From Bacteroidales bacterium (GTDB lineage: Bacteria; Bacteroidota; Bacteroidia; Bacteroidales; UBA932), in NCBI GenBank assembly GCA_009777095.1, contig WRMN01000001.1:62001-126000 (forward strand): a stretch of DNA of 64,000 nucleotides, written 5' to 3'. The position numbers and the translations under genes are program-made. Shown piece after piece: positions 9,008 through 18,370 of the stretch. Each line of letters opens with the position of its first letter. The stretch's first letter is position 1. The notes under the pieces are model-generated. The model was not told the DNA's origin. It made no database searches and saw nothing but the letters and a program-made list of their open reading frames with translations.

Positions 9008-9790
9008 ATGTTTAGTTTTATACCTGTTACGCTTACTGATATTATTGATATCCTTCTGGTAGCAATTCTTATTTATCAGGTTTACAAATTGATGAGAGGA
9101 ACTGCCGCTATTCGTATTTTTTTTAGCATAGTAGTTTTGTATTTGCTGTGGACCTTAGCGCGGGCTTTGAATATGGAGTTGTTGAGTACGCTTCTGGGAC
9201 AGGTACTGGGTGTAGGGGTATTAGCGGTGTTTATTGTCTTCCAGCCCGAGATACGAAGATTCTTATTGCACCTGAGCAGCCGTTATTTCGACCCTAACGG
9301 AAAGCGTGGAGTCTTTTTACGTACCCTCTTTTTTATACGCACGCCAAAGGTAAGTTTAGACATTGACGCCATTACCAATGCTTGCCGCGACATGGCGGAG
9401 CAGAAGACCGGAGCGCTGATATTGATTACCCGCCAATCGTCCTTGGATATCTATGTTGAAACCGGCGACCTTATAGATGCCCGTTTGAGCAGTCAATTGC
9501 TGAAAAATATTTTCTTCAAAAACTCTCCTTTGCACGATGGCGCTTTGATTATAGAGAACAACCGCATTAAGGCAGCCCGTTGCACGCTTCCCATTACAGA
9601 AAATCCGAATCTTCCGGCTAAATACGGCATGCGGCATCGTGCGGCTGTTGGCGTCAGCGAACAGACCGATGTTTTTGTCATTATTGTGTCGGAAGAAACC
9701 GGCCGCATCTCTGTGGCCGAGCACGGCGCAGTTATCGGCATGGCCAGCGTAGGCAAGCTACGCGCGAAATTAGCGGAAATGACCTTTTAA
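9008..9790 (+). CDS. cdaA: Diadenylate cyclase (c-di-AMP synthase, CdaA type)
   Basis: The enzyme makes cyclic di-AMP from two ATP. The 260-residue protein has about three N-terminal membrane helices (within residues 8-75) and a cytoplasmic DAC domain. The DAC signature is complete: SPLHDGALII (D-G-A) and MRHRAAVGVSEQTD (R-H-R). Length and layout match CdaA/DacA. It often sits beside folP in Bacteroidota, as here. It has its own -7 box. Confidence 0.96.
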   Translation: MFSFIPVTLTDIIDILLVAILIYQVYKLMRGTAAIRIFFSIVVLYLLWTLARALNMELLSTLLGQVLGVGVLAVFIVFQPEIRRFLLHLSSRYFDPNGKRGVFLRTLFFIRTPKVSLDIDAITNACRDMAEQKTGALILITRQSSLDIYVETGDLIDARLSSQLLKNIFFKNSPLHDGALIIENNRIKAARCTLPITENPNLPAKYGMRHRAAVGVSEQTDVFVIIVSEETGRISVAEHGAVIGMASVGKLRAKLAEMTF

Positions 9791-9811
9791 ACCTTTTTAA
9801 TTATCGGTCGC

Positions 9812-10105
9812 TCACATCGCCCCTTCTACATTCCAAACATAAGCATTGAGGCCTTGTTGCTCAGCCTGTTCGTTGAGGCGGCGCAAACGCGCTAATAAGC
9901 CCTCTACCTTATGATCTTCGACAATGGTAAGAATACTGGAATTTTTTGAAGGCCAGGCGTGGGAGCCGTAGTGCGGCTCCCCTGCATTGCTTCCTCTGCC
10001 GAAAGTTTCATCCCAGCGGGTAAACCCGCGAATACTTTCCATGTCTAATATGTTTTGTACAGGCTCTGTCAATGCCTGCCCATATACTATAAATACTGCT
10101 TTCAT
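9812..10105 (-). CDS. PII-like small protein linked to RND efflux
   Basis: The 97-residue protein MKAVFIVYGQALTEPV...STILTIVEDHKVEGLLARL-like has the alternating strand/helix pattern and size of PII-like proteins; I recognise a Bacteroidota family annotated as P-II-like and found with RND pumps. The T-loop tyrosine of classical GlnB is not apparent. It starts 4 bases after the RND permease stop, the last gene of the efflux operon. Which metabolite or ion it senses cannot be read from sequence. Confidence 0.65.
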   Translation of the reverse strand: MKAVFIVYGQALTEPVQNILDMESIRGFTRWDETFGRGSNAGEPHYGSHAWPSKNSSILTIVEDHKVEGLLARLRRLNEQAEQQGLNAYVWNVEGAM

Positions 10106-10109
10106 ATTT

Positions 10110-13100
10110 TTATACTTCTATTCTGTTATCTTTACGTTCTCTTTTCAGTTGCCGCCTGCCGAATACCGAATAGGTAGCCGGAACTACTAACAGGGTTAAT
10201 AAGGTAGAAAAGACCAAACCGCCTACTACTGCAATACCCATAGGTTTCCAAAGTTCAGAACCCTCACCGCCGCCTATGGCTAAGGGAAGCATACCAAGAA
10301 TGGTGGTTATGGAGGTCATCAATACCGGCCGCAGGCGCGATTTACCGGCTGTGATTACCGCCTGATTGATGGATAGTCCGCGCTCACGTTGCAGGTTGGT
10401 GAAGTCCACAATCACAATACCGTTTTTCACCACAATACCCACCAGCATAATAGCGCCAATTAAGGCAATCATGCCCAAGGGTGTGCCGGTCAGCCATAGC
10501 GCCAAAAACACTCCGGTAAACGCAAAAGGCACGGATAGCATGATGATAAAAGGCGAAAGGAAGGATTCAAACTGGGTGGCCATCACAATATATACCAAAA
10601 TAACGATTAAGACCAACAAGGTCAGCAGGTCGGCAAAAGAATCTTTTTGATCTTGCACCGATCCGGCAAGAACTATATCAATGCCATCGGGAATATCCAT
10701 AGTGTTAATTTTAGTCTGTGTAGCCTCGGCTACGGTTCCCAAAGCAACTTCGGAAAGGCCTGCCGATACGGTAATTACCCGTTGGCGGTTTTCATGTTCA
10801 ATCTTCGGCGGACTGAAACGTTCTACTATTTTTGCTACTTCCCGCAACCGTATGGGGTCGGGGTCGCCAAGACTATTATACAGTACAATATTTTCTATAT
10901 CTTCTATAGAGGTGCGGAAAGCTTCGTCGTATCGCACAACAATATCATATTCTTCGCCATGTTCACGGAATTTCGAGGCAGTCAAACCATTGATGCGGTT
11001 ACTTACAAACATAGCGGCAGATACGGTATTCAAGCCAAATCGGGCTAATTTTTCACGGTCGAAATCCACCTGAAGTTCCACCCGCATTTCTTCACGGCTG
11101 AGCGTAACGTCGCGCAGGCCGGGTATGGTTCTCATGCTGTCGGCTAAGGCCTTGGCTGCTTTTTCCGAGTCCTTGAAATCGTATCCGAATACCTTTACTT
11201 CAAGGCCGCTCGACATCATGCTGCCTCCACGGCCGCCGCCGGGCATTACGGCATATTTTGTTACCTCAGGCAATTTAGCAATTTCGGCGCGCATCACTTC
11301 GGCTATGGCTTCCATACCGCGTTGGCCTTTCCTTTTACGTGTGTTAAACGATTCCATTGCCCCCGTAAAGGTAATGGCATTCACGCCCGAATTACCCATT
11401 AAAGCAGCGAATCCGCCCCTGTCATCGGCTCCTGCGCTGATAGATAAGGCAATGATTTCAGGGCACAATTCCCTAAAAGTCTTTCCTAAACGGTGAGCTA
11501 CGCCTTTTGTTTGTTCGAGATTAGTGCCTATAGGTAATTCCACAGTGGCTGAGATTTGTCCGTTATCGGACATCGAAAACATTTCCGTAGGTACCTGTGT
11601 CAATAAGGTCAGACTTGACAGGAAAACAAGGAAAGCCGTAATAAGCGTTACACTGCGGTGGCGTACGGCCCAGGTCAAAAGAACAGCGTAAGCATCATCT
11701 AACTTATCTAAAAATTTATCAATAGGTTTGAAAATAACACCCAAGCCCTTGTAAGTATGTGCAGCCTGAAACTGCAAGAGCTTGGACGACAACATAGGCG
11801 TCAGGGTAATAGCCGCAATGGTCGATACCATTATCACTATGGATACAATCCAGCCCAAGGGTTTAAACATAATACCCGCTATACCGCCGGTCATGGTTAA
11901 GGGTAAAAATACCGCTATCACAGTCAATGTCGTAGCTATTACGGCTAACCATACCTCGTTGGTAGCATAAATGGCGGCATCTTTCGGGCGCGCTCCCCGC
12001 TCTAAGTGTTTCACTATATTTTCCAACACCACAATGGCATCGTCAACCACCATTCCGATAGCAATGGAAAGCGAACTCAGTGAGATAATGTTCAGAGAGC
12101 CTCCCATAAAGAGCAGGTAAACGAAACTTGCCATCAAGGATACGGGAATGGTGAGCGCAATAATAAAGGTTGCCCTCCAGCGGCCAAGAAAGAACAGCAC
12201 CACCAATACCACAAAAATAAAGGCGTACATTACTGTTTCGGTAAGACTGTTGATACTGTTGGTAATATACTGGGACGTGTCCACCAATACTTCCAATGTA
12301 ATATCAGGTGGAAGGGTGCTGCGGAGAGAGGGTAACAACTTTTGTATGGCCTTGGCTATTTCTACGGAGTTAGCGCCCGATTGCTTCTGGATAATAATAC
12401 GGACGCCTTTCTCTCCATTAATAGTTTCTTCTACCGTCATGGTTTTGATGGTATCTTTTACCGTAGCTATATCCGACAGGAGGACAATCTTGTCGCTCAC
12501 ACGCGATACTACCGTATTTTTCAACAAGTCGCTTTCTGCAAATTCGCCTTCAATGCGCAGGGCTAAACGCTCAGAGCCTATGTCAATGGCACCCGCAGGA
12601 ATATTAGCGTTTTCCTGTGCAATAATCTGGCCGATTTGTTCAACCGTCAATCGGTAGGCTTCTAATTTCTTCGGGTCAACATTCACCTGTACTTCACGAG
12701 TAGGACTGCCGTTGATGCTCACGGCGCCCACGCCATTGATGCGATTGATAGGATTAGCTACCTTTTCGTCCAATATTTTGTACAAGCCGTTGTAGCTCTC
12801 ATTAGCCGTAGCATACAGGAACATGATGGGAATCATGCTTGAGTTGAACTTGATGATCATGGGCTTATCTACATTATCGGGCAGAAAAGATTCTACGCGC
12901 CCTATAACGTCCCGAACATCATTAGACGCCTCATCAAGGTTACTACCCCATTCAAATTCTAAGGTAATGATAGACATGTTGTCCTGCGACCGAGAAGTGA
13001 TTTTTTTAAGATTGGATACCGTATTTAAATTGTCTTCCAGGCGTTTTGTTACATTCTGTTCAATATCGGCGGCGGCAGCCCCTGCATAAGAGGTGATCAC

Positions 13101-13238
13101 GCTCATGGCAGGAAAATCCATTTCGGGATACAGGTCAACAGAAAGCCTGTCGAGCGAGAACAACCCCAAGATGATAGCACCGATAAAAATCAGAATTGTT
13201 GATATCGGCTTCCGTACCGAGGTTTCGTATATTTTCAT
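10110..13238 (-). CDS. RND efflux permease (HAE1/AcrB family)
   Basis: The 1042-residue inner-membrane pump has the full AcrB layout: one N-terminal helix, a large periplasmic porter/docking domain, helices 2-6, a second periplasmic domain and helices 8-12. Helix 4 carries the proton-relay aspartate pair in GMVVDDAIVVLENI, which places it in the drug-exporting HAE1 group rather than the metal-exporting HME group. The C-terminal RPVLMTSITTILGMLPLA motif is present. With the adaptor and TolC genes upstream it forms a complete tripartite exporter driven by proton influx. Confidence 0.95.
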   Translation of the reverse strand: MKIYETSVRKPISTILIFIGAIILGLFSLDRLSVDLYPEMDFPAMSVITSYAGAAAADIEQNVTKRLEDNLNTVSNLKKITSRSQDNMSIITLEFEWGSNLDEASNDVRDVIGRVESFLPDNVDKPMIIKFNSSMIPIMFLYATANESYNGLYKILDEKVANPINRINGVGAVSINGSPTREVQVNVDPKKLEAYRLTVEQIGQIIAQENANIPAGAIDIGSERLALRIEGEFAESDLLKNTVVSRVSDKIVLLSDIATVKDTIKTMTVEETINGEKGVRIIIQKQSGANSVEIAKAIQKLLPSLRSTLPPDITLEVLVDTSQYITNSINSLTETVMYAFIFVVLVVLFFLGRWRATFIIALTIPVSLMASFVYLLFMGGSLNIISLSSLSIAIGMVVDDAIVVLENIVKHLERGARPKDAAIYATNEVWLAVIATTLTVIAVFLPLTMTGGIAGIMFKPLGWIVSIVIMVSTIAAITLTPMLSSKLLQFQAAHTYKGLGVIFKPIDKFLDKLDDAYAVLLTWAVRHRSVTLITAFLVFLSSLTLLTQVPTEMFSMSDNGQISATVELPIGTNLEQTKGVAHRLGKTFRELCPEIIALSISAGADDRGGFAALMGNSGVNAITFTGAMESFNTRKRKGQRGMEAIAEVMRAEIAKLPEVTKYAVMPGGGRGGSMMSSGLEVKVFGYDFKDSEKAAKALADSMRTIPGLRDVTLSREEMRVELQVDFDREKLARFGLNTVSAAMFVSNRINGLTASKFREHGEEYDIVVRYDEAFRTSIEDIENIVLYNSLGDPDPIRLREVAKIVERFSPPKIEHENRQRVITVSAGLSEVALGTVAEATQTKINTMDIPDGIDIVLAGSVQDQKDSFADLLTLLVLIVILVYIVMATQFESFLSPFIIMLSVPFAFTGVFLALWLTGTPLGMIALIGAIMLVGIVVKNGIVIVDFTNLQRERGLSINQAVITAGKSRLRPVLMTSITTILGMLPLAIGGGEGSELWKPMGIAVVGGLVFSTLLTLLVVPATYSVFGRRQLKRERKDNRIEV

Positions 13239-13281
13239 AATAATCTTTCGTTTTAATTAGTTGCGAGTTAAAAGTTACAAG

Positions 13282-14322
13282 TTACTCATCGCTTTTAATG
13301 GTTACTTTTGTTCCGTCAACTAAGCGGCTTTGTCCGGCTACAACTACTTGTTCTCCTCCCTCTAATCCCGACAAGACTTCATAGTGGTTGGTTTTCCGTT
13401 GCCCTAAGGTAATTTTCTTGTAGCTGACGGTAGAATCAGGGTTATGTGTAAAAACATAACGGTCGTTGGTGCCGCTTTGTTTGATTACAGCCCTGTCGGG
13501 AACCATTACACGGTCCTTAACGCCGTAATTCAGACTTACACGGGCAAACATTCCGGGACGGATTTTCAGATTGCCGTTATCTATCTTGATTTCCACCTCA
13601 AAGGTATGGCTTACCTGATTAATGGTAGGATAAATCAGCGATACTTTTCCCGTAAATACCTGTTCGGGGTAAATATCCAAACGTACTTGCGCGGGCATAC
13701 CTACTTTAACGGCAGGAAAATTTCCTTCTTCAGCATTAATCACAATTTTTACCGGATTGATTTGTTGTACCTCTAATGCCGGTTGTCCGCCGGTAAGCGC
13801 TCCGTTATCGAACATACGTCTGGTAACTATGCCGGCAACAGGAGAAACAAGGCGGGTATTCATTTCGAGGTTGGCCAGGCTCTCCTCAGCTACACCGATT
13901 TGGGTCTCCATTTGGTCAATCTGTTGTTTGGAGGCTCCGCCGTTTTCATACAGCGTTTTAGCGCGTTGATAATCGGTTTTAAGTTGCTCCAATTGCAATT
14001 TTGTCTGAAGGTAATTAGTGGCTTCCATCTTTATGAGCAATTGCCCTTTTTGCACCATGTCGCCCACTTCTACCATAAATTGTTCGATACGCATAGACGT
14101 TTGACTGCCAATCATATTGATTATGTTAGGCTTAATGACGCCGGTATATTCAAAAGTTTGCTCCACAGCCTCAAGGGACATCGTTTCCACAATAACTTCG
14201 GGCAACGATTTGGCGACCGTTTGTTCTGTGGTTTTTCCGCCGCAGCTGCTCATCAACAGCGCTACGCCCATCATTAGTAAAGGTAAACTCCATTTACCAC
14301 TGCTACAAATCATCTTTTTCAT
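13282..14322 (-). CDS. RND efflux periplasmic adaptor (membrane fusion protein) lipoprotein
   Basis: A 346-residue HlyD/AcrA-like adaptor. It has a lipoprotein signal with lipobox MSSC (Cys at about 27), a biotinyl-lipoyl-like half-motif VGDMVQKGQLLIKMEA, a coiled-coil hairpin (LQLEQLKTDYQRAKTLYENG...) and the beta-barrel segment IRPGMFARVSLNYG. It bridges the inner-membrane pump to TolC. The gene sits between tolC (41 bases) and the pump gene (43 bases). Confidence 0.94.
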   Translation of the reverse strand: MKKMICSSGKWSLPLLMMGVALLMSSCGGKTTEQTVAKSLPEVIVETMSLEAVEQTFEYTGVIKPNIINMIGSQTSMRIEQFMVEVGDMVQKGQLLIKMEATNYLQTKLQLEQLKTDYQRAKTLYENGGASKQQIDQMETQIGVAEESLANLEMNTRLVSPVAGIVTRRMFDNGALTGGQPALEVQQINPVKIVINAEEGNFPAVKVGMPAQVRLDIYPEQVFTGKVSLIYPTINQVSHTFEVEIKIDNGNLKIRPGMFARVSLNYGVKDRVMVPDRAVIKQSGTNDRYVFTHNPDSTVSYKKITLGQRKTNHYEVLSGLEGGEQVVVAGQSRLVDGTKVTIKSDE

Positions 14323-14363
14323 AAATATATTTTTAATTATTATTATCGAATTTTTTTAAATGC

Positions 14364-15713
14364 TCATTTTCCAATGAGTTGTTCATAATTGGCCTTAGCG
14401 GTAAGGTAATCGGCAATAGCCTGCATGTAGGCTAAACTTGCCTGTGTGAGCTGTTGCAGTGCGTTTTGTACTTCAAGTATAATCCCTGCGCCCGATTCAT
14501 AGCGCGAATTAGCAATCTTATATCCTTTTTCGGCTAATGTTACGCCCTGTTTGGCGGCGTCCATTTGTTTTACGGCCCTGTCCATATTGTCTAATTCCAT
14601 ACGAACCTGCAAACTCAAGTTGTCTGCTAAATAATTGCGCGTTAAATCTAACTGTTTTTCCTGCACCTGTATTTGTTTTTCTCTTGGTATATTGGTAAGC
14701 AGGCCTGTAAGAGGTATATTCAATTGTAAGCCTATCATTAAACCTTGTCCGAACCATTGCGAGCTCTTATCTACCTGTATAGGCATTCCGCCGAAATTCA
14801 GGGTGGTTTCCTTATTTCCCGTACCTACATAATTATAATTGGCAAAGGCCGCTAAGATAGGAAATCGTTGAGAGCGCACCATCTGCAATGATTTATGCAA
14901 TTGCTGCTGTTGAATTTCCAACTGGCGAAGGTCGCTGTTATTGTGCAGCGAAATATCACGGTTGCCGTCAGTAGCGGTAATACCGACTTCATAATCGGTG
15001 AAACTGCCTTCTACCTTTAACGGCGTGGCAACATCAACTCCCATCAGCACTTTCAGAAAGGTTTTAGCCAGTACAATACCATTCTCCACCTGCAGGAGCA
15101 TCGGTTTCTGGTTCTGCATTTGCGTTTCGGCCGTAACAACGTCGTATTCTGCTGCAACTCCTACTTCAAAACGCTGTTTGGCTAAATCATAATTATCTTT
15201 GAGCAGTTGGTAACCGTTCAACAGGGCTTGGTAGGATTCCTGCGCCAGCAATATATTGTAGTAAGCCTTATTAACCGCGTTGCGCATATTGATTTTGGAC
15301 GCCTGCGCCTTTTCGGTAGCCAATTGCATGTCAAGCGTTGTCATCTGAATTGATTTCCACAGGGCTGGCGCTATCAGCGGCAGCGACAAGGTTGCACCTA
15401 TGGCAGCCGTGTAGTCGGTGGGCTGGTCAATGATCATGCCCATCATCGACATTTTGGCGGGGATAAGGTATTTGGCCACTTGCGCCGTACCGTCTAATGT
15501 GGGCAACAGGCCTATCCAGGCGCTTTGCTTCGAGTAATCCACCCGTTTTATCTCCTGCTCGGCAATCTTAATTGTCGGGTTATCACTTAAAGCTATCTTC
15601 AAGGCTTGTTCCAAGTTCACGTACAGCGTGTCCTTAACTGTTTGTCCCCAGCCCAATATCGGAAGACAGGCTAAGGCCATGTAAACTCCCGATTTCATCA
15701 ATGTATTCCTCAT
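14364..15713 (-). CDS. TolC-family outer-membrane efflux protein
   Basis: The 449-residue protein has a signal peptide ending near ILGWGQ and two repeats of the OEP domain, each with long helices (NPTIKIAEQEI; NSRYESGAGIILEVQNALQQL). It forms the outer-membrane duct of the tripartite pump. It starts 2 bases after the TetR stop, so regulator and duct are on one transcript. Confidence 0.93.
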   Translation of the reverse strand: MRNTLMKSGVYMALACLPILGWGQTVKDTLYVNLEQALKIALSDNPTIKIAEQEIKRVDYSKQSAWIGLLPTLDGTAQVAKYLIPAKMSMMGMIIDQPTDYTAAIGATLSLPLIAPALWKSIQMTTLDMQLATEKAQASKINMRNAVNKAYYNILLAQESYQALLNGYQLLKDNYDLAKQRFEVGVAAEYDVVTAETQMQNQKPMLLQVENGIVLAKTFLKVLMGVDVATPLKVEGSFTDYEVGITATDGNRDISLHNNSDLRQLEIQQQQLHKSLQMVRSQRFPILAAFANYNYVGTGNKETTLNFGGMPIQVDKSSQWFGQGLMIGLQLNIPLTGLLTNIPREKQIQVQEKQLDLTRNYLADNLSLQVRMELDNMDRAVKQMDAAKQGVTLAEKGYKIANSRYESGAGIILEVQNALQQLTQASLAYMQAIADYLTAKANYEQLIGK

Positions 15714-15715
15714 TA

Positions 15716-16348
15716 TTATGATAATTTTTTTGTGTTTTCTATATACATGTCTAAATATTGGTCAAGGATTTTTAATCCTTTTTCCGTAGCAATTCCTCTA
15801 ACATAATTGAACATAAAACTATGGATTATCAATGCTTTATCGTAATTATAAGGAGCAAAGATGTCTTGAGTTAAAGTCATATTGATTATTGTTTGTATGA
15901 GAACGATAATCAATTCAGGGTCAAGGTCCTCCCTGAATAGACCGTCCTTTTGTCCCTTTTTCAGCATTTTTACGCCTGAATCAAAACTCTCTTGCTTAAA
16001 TTTTTGAATGGTCGCAGCATATACATCTGGAAAATATTTCTGCGTTTCGTTGAAAAAATCGAATTTGATTTCCCGCATAAACTCCGAATGACACTGCGTA
16101 CTTTGAAACATGGCCTCAATGATATTGTGAGAACTTTGTAAAGCATTGTTTATCATATTTTCTCGGAGTTGAAAAAAGTATTCCAGGCTTTGTGTCAGCA
16201 GGTCTTTTTTATCGGAGAAATTTTCATAAATGGTACGTTTAGAAATACCCATAGCGCCGGCAATATCATCCATGGTGATACTTTTACAGCCCTTTTTGGC
16301 AAACAATACGGCCGACTCCCGTATGATGCGTTCTTTTGTATTATTCAT
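15716..16348 (-). CDS. TetR/AcrR family transcriptional regulator
   Basis: The 210-residue protein has an N-terminal TetR helix-turn-helix (FAKKGCKSITMDDIAGAMGI followed by SKRTIYENFSDKKDLL) and an all-helical ligand domain. The ATG at 16348 is used; the TTG two codons earlier is less likely. It is the first gene of the operon tetR-tolC-adaptor-RND-PII-like, so it probably autoregulates the pump by binding near the promoter at 16382-16412 (inference). Confidence 0.92.
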   Translation of the reverse strand: MNNTKERIIRESAVLFAKKGCKSITMDDIAGAMGISKRTIYENFSDKKDLLTQSLEYFFQLRENMINNALQSSHNIIEAMFQSTQCHSEFMREIKFDFFNETQKYFPDVYAATIQKFKQESFDSGVKMLKKGQKDGLFREDLDPELIIVLIQTIINMTLTQDIFAPYNYDKALIIHSFMFNYVRGIATEKGLKILDQYLDMYIENTKKLS

Positions 16349-16381
16349 AGACAACTAATTCCTTATTTCAAAAATTTTCGG

Positions 16382-16412
16382 CAAAGCTACGCAAGAAAAC
16401 TGAAAAAACAAA
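16382..16412 (-). promoter_or_regulatory. Efflux operon promoter, TTTG-N19-TAGCTTTG
   Basis: Minus-strand TTTG (16412-16409) and TAGCTTTG (16389-16382) are 19 bases apart, 33 bases ahead of the TetR start. It is the only good promoter seen for the five-gene operon. Confidence 0.65.
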
Positions 16413-16458
16413 AAAAGTTTTCTGGTTTTTAGAGAAAGTTTGTACATTTAATATTAAT

Positions 16459-16472
16459 TTAACACTAAATTT
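16459..16472 (+). repeat. 14-bp direct repeat, copy 1
   Basis: TTAACACTAAATTT occurs here and, in the same orientation, at 17093-17106. The two copies bracket the LPD3-like gene and each sits within a promoter region. Confidence 0.7.
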
Positions 16473-16501
16473 GGTTATTTGCAGGAATGTTTGTATCTTT
16501 G
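16470..16501 (+). promoter_or_regulatory. Orphan promoter, TTTG-N20-TATCTTTG
   Basis: TTTG (16470-16473) and TATCTTTG (16494-16501) are 20 bases apart, a textbook promoter, but no plus-strand gene follows: transcription would run antisense into the 3' end of the LPD3-like gene. It may be left from an earlier gene order or drive a small RNA. Confidence 0.55.
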
Positions 16502-16561
16502 TTGTTAGAAATACCGGTTGTTCGGGGGAGAAAGTCAGCCATTTTTGGTATGCGGTCTCTA

Positions 16562-17029
16562 TTAGTCCCTGCCGGTGTAGTATTTGCCCGAATGATTGTT
16601 AAAATTATTCGGGTTTTTTATATTCATCACTTCATAAGAATAGGCTTTATTACCTTCAATTTTTGTTACTTTAATGGTAATCTTTACAAGATAAATCTTT
16701 CCTTCATAATTTATTGATCCATAGAAGCGTTGAATCTCTTTGATATTCTTATCCTCGTTTTTATCATTGTGTGTTTCTTTTAATATAGATACTTCAACAA
16801 GTTTTGGGATTATTAGCAATGCAGCTAAGTGTGCATCAAGGTTTGCACTTTTCTTAATAGCGCTTTCGCTTAAATATTTATTAATGCAAGTATTTGATAT
16901 ATTTATACTTTCACTGGTATTGTTATTTTTATACGTACCTGTGATATTTTTTTTCGCCCACATTTTGGCTTCTTTGATATTTTTGAAGTGGTGTTTGGGG
17001 ATATTTATGAGAGTGGGGCTATTGAGCAT
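16562..17029 (-). CDS. Small LPD3-domain-like protein, orphan
   Basis: A 155-residue, lysine- and asparagine-rich protein. The pattern INIPKHHFKNIKEAKMWAKK, a GTYKN segment, a helical KSANLDAHLAALLIIPKLVE and a C-terminal strand pair ending GKYYTGRD resembles the LPD3 domain, normally a part of very large polyvalent proteins of phages and conjugative elements (recognition by pattern, unconfirmed). Here it stands alone with its own -7 box. Base composition is clearly more A/T-rich than the neighbours, suggesting transfer. The ATG at 17029 is chosen over a TTG five codons upstream. Confidence 0.6.
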   Translation of the reverse strand: MLNSPTLINIPKHHFKNIKEAKMWAKKNITGTYKNNNTSESINISNTCINKYLSESAIKKSANLDAHLAALLIIPKLVEVSILKETHNDKNEDKNIKEIQRFYGSINYEGKIYLVKITIKVTKIEGNKAYSYEVMNIKNPNNFNNHSGKYYTGRD

Positions 17030-17060
17030 TTGAGTAGTGGTCAAATTTTAATTTTGAGTA

Positions 17061-17068
17061 CAAAGATA
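17061..17068 (-). promoter_or_regulatory. -7 box (TATCTTTG) of the LPD3-like gene
   Basis: TATCTTTG on the minus strand, 31 bases before the chosen start. It indicates that the small gene is transcribed on its own. Confidence 0.5.
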
Positions 17069-17085
17069 AGCTTTTTTATATAAAA

Positions 17086-17116
17086 TTGTATATTAACACT
17101 AAATTTCGTACCTTTG
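17086..17116 (+). promoter_or_regulatory. TlpA lipoprotein promoter, TTG-N20-TACCTTTG
   Basis: TTG (17086-17088) and TACCTTTG (17109-17116) are 20 bases apart. The second copy of the 14-bp repeat (17093-17106) fills the spacer. Confidence 0.6.
17093..17106 (+). repeat. 14-bp direct repeat, copy 2
   Basis: Second TTAACACTAAATTT, identical to 16459-16472, 634 bases away. Confidence 0.7.
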
Positions 17117-17161
17117 TAAATTAGTTTACTTTTTTATTAAAAAATACATAAATCAATCATT

Positions 17162-18340
17162 ATGAAAAGATTATTTTTCTCTTTATCAGCCGTTTTGGTC
17201 TTATTTTCTTGTGGTCAAAAGGCGAACTATACTATTAATGGTACCGTTTCGGGCATTGACGATGGTACCCAAATCACACTTTCTCGTATAGAAGATCGTA
17301 AGCCCCTTGCCGTGGACAGCGTTACCGTTACGAATGGCGCTTTCAAATTCCATGGCAACCTGCCGGCAGAAAGGTATTACCTTTCGATGCCTGCCATGAG
17401 AGGCTCTTTTTCTTTCTTTATTAGCGGCGACAATGAAACGATGGATATTGTACTAAACGGTGAAAATATGCAGGAAAGCACTGTTTCCGGCAGCGCTTTG
17501 AATGATATTTATATTAATTATCAGCAGGAATTACAGACTATCGCTCAGCAACAATCGGAGTTGGTCAATAGTTATCAAGCTGAGGTACAAGTGATTAGTG
17601 AAGATAAAAAATTGAAGGAAGCCGAAAAAGAAAAGCTACTGGCTGAGTTGGAAGAAAATATCGGAGCTGAATATAAACAACTCAACAAGCAAATAAATGA
17701 ATTGACCAAATCATTTATTTTAGCTAATGCTGATAATGTTGCAGGGCAAAGCGTGTTAATGCAAACGCCTTATACTTTGAATAGCGAAGAACTCAGCAGC
17801 TTTGCGGCCAATATTCAGGATAAAAAAACCATTTTGGCCGAAAAAATCATGCAGCGTTTGGAGAATGTAAATAATAGCGCCGCCGGAATGTCTTTTATCA
17901 ATATAGACTTAGTTGACCGCGACGACCAGCTCGTACCGCTTTCTACCTGGTTGGGTCAAGGCAACTATGTGTTGGTTGATTTCTGGGCTTCATGGTGTCC
18001 CCCTTGCCGTCACGAAAACCCCAATGTGGTAGCCTTGTATCACAAATACCACGAAAAAGGCTTAGAGATTTTAGGCATATCGCGCGACCGCGCAAAGGAA
18101 CCCTGGTTGAAAGCTATTGAAGATGACGGTTTGGTGTGGAATCATGTATGGGATAAAGATAATATCGCTTCTCCAAAATACGGAGTTGATTTTATTCCTA
18201 CCCTCTTTTTAATCGGCCCAGATGGAGATATTGTAATCCGTACCACCTATTTGTATGATGAGGAAGGAGATATTCAAGCCCATGGCCTGAGTGGTGAAAA
18301 CCTGAGCGAAAAATTAGCCGAAATTTTTGCAGAAGAATAA
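17162..18340 (+). CDS. TlpA-family thiol-disulfide oxidoreductase lipoprotein (DUF4369 + thioredoxin)
   Basis: A 392-residue lipoprotein with lipobox LFSC (Cys at about 17). A DUF4369-like beta domain (about 22-120) is followed by a long charged helical linker and a C-terminal AhpC/TSA-thioredoxin domain with the active-site VDFWASWCPPCRHEN (C-P-P-C) near residue 280 and the cis-proline in DFIPTLFLI. It likely reduces disulfides in the periplasm. It is monocistronic with a good promoter and a strong terminator behind it. Compare the CxxC-less relative at 37738-38877. Confidence 0.93.
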   Translation: MKRLFFSLSAVLVLFSCGQKANYTINGTVSGIDDGTQITLSRIEDRKPLAVDSVTVTNGAFKFHGNLPAERYYLSMPAMRGSFSFFISGDNETMDIVLNGENMQESTVSGSALNDIYINYQQELQTIAQQQSELVNSYQAEVQVISEDKKLKEAEKEKLLAELEENIGAEYKQLNKQINELTKSFILANADNVAGQSVLMQTPYTLNSEELSSFAANIQDKKTILAEKIMQRLENVNNSAAGMSFINIDLVDRDDQLVPLSTWLGQGNYVLVDFWASWCPPCRHENPNVVALYHKYHEKGLEILGISRDRAKEPWLKAIEDDGLVWNHVWDKDNIASPKYGVDFIPTLFLIGPDGDIVIRTTYLYDEEGDIQAHGLSGENLSEKLAEIFAEE

Positions 18341-18370
18341 TTTTTTTCTGTGGTTTAAAAATGTAAAAAG

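Noticed and set aside
16487-16717. A 76-codon plus-strand frame after the orphan promoter
   Set aside because: Its ATG lies inside the promoter before the expected transcript start, and most of the frame is antisense to the LPD3-like gene; no family resemblance.
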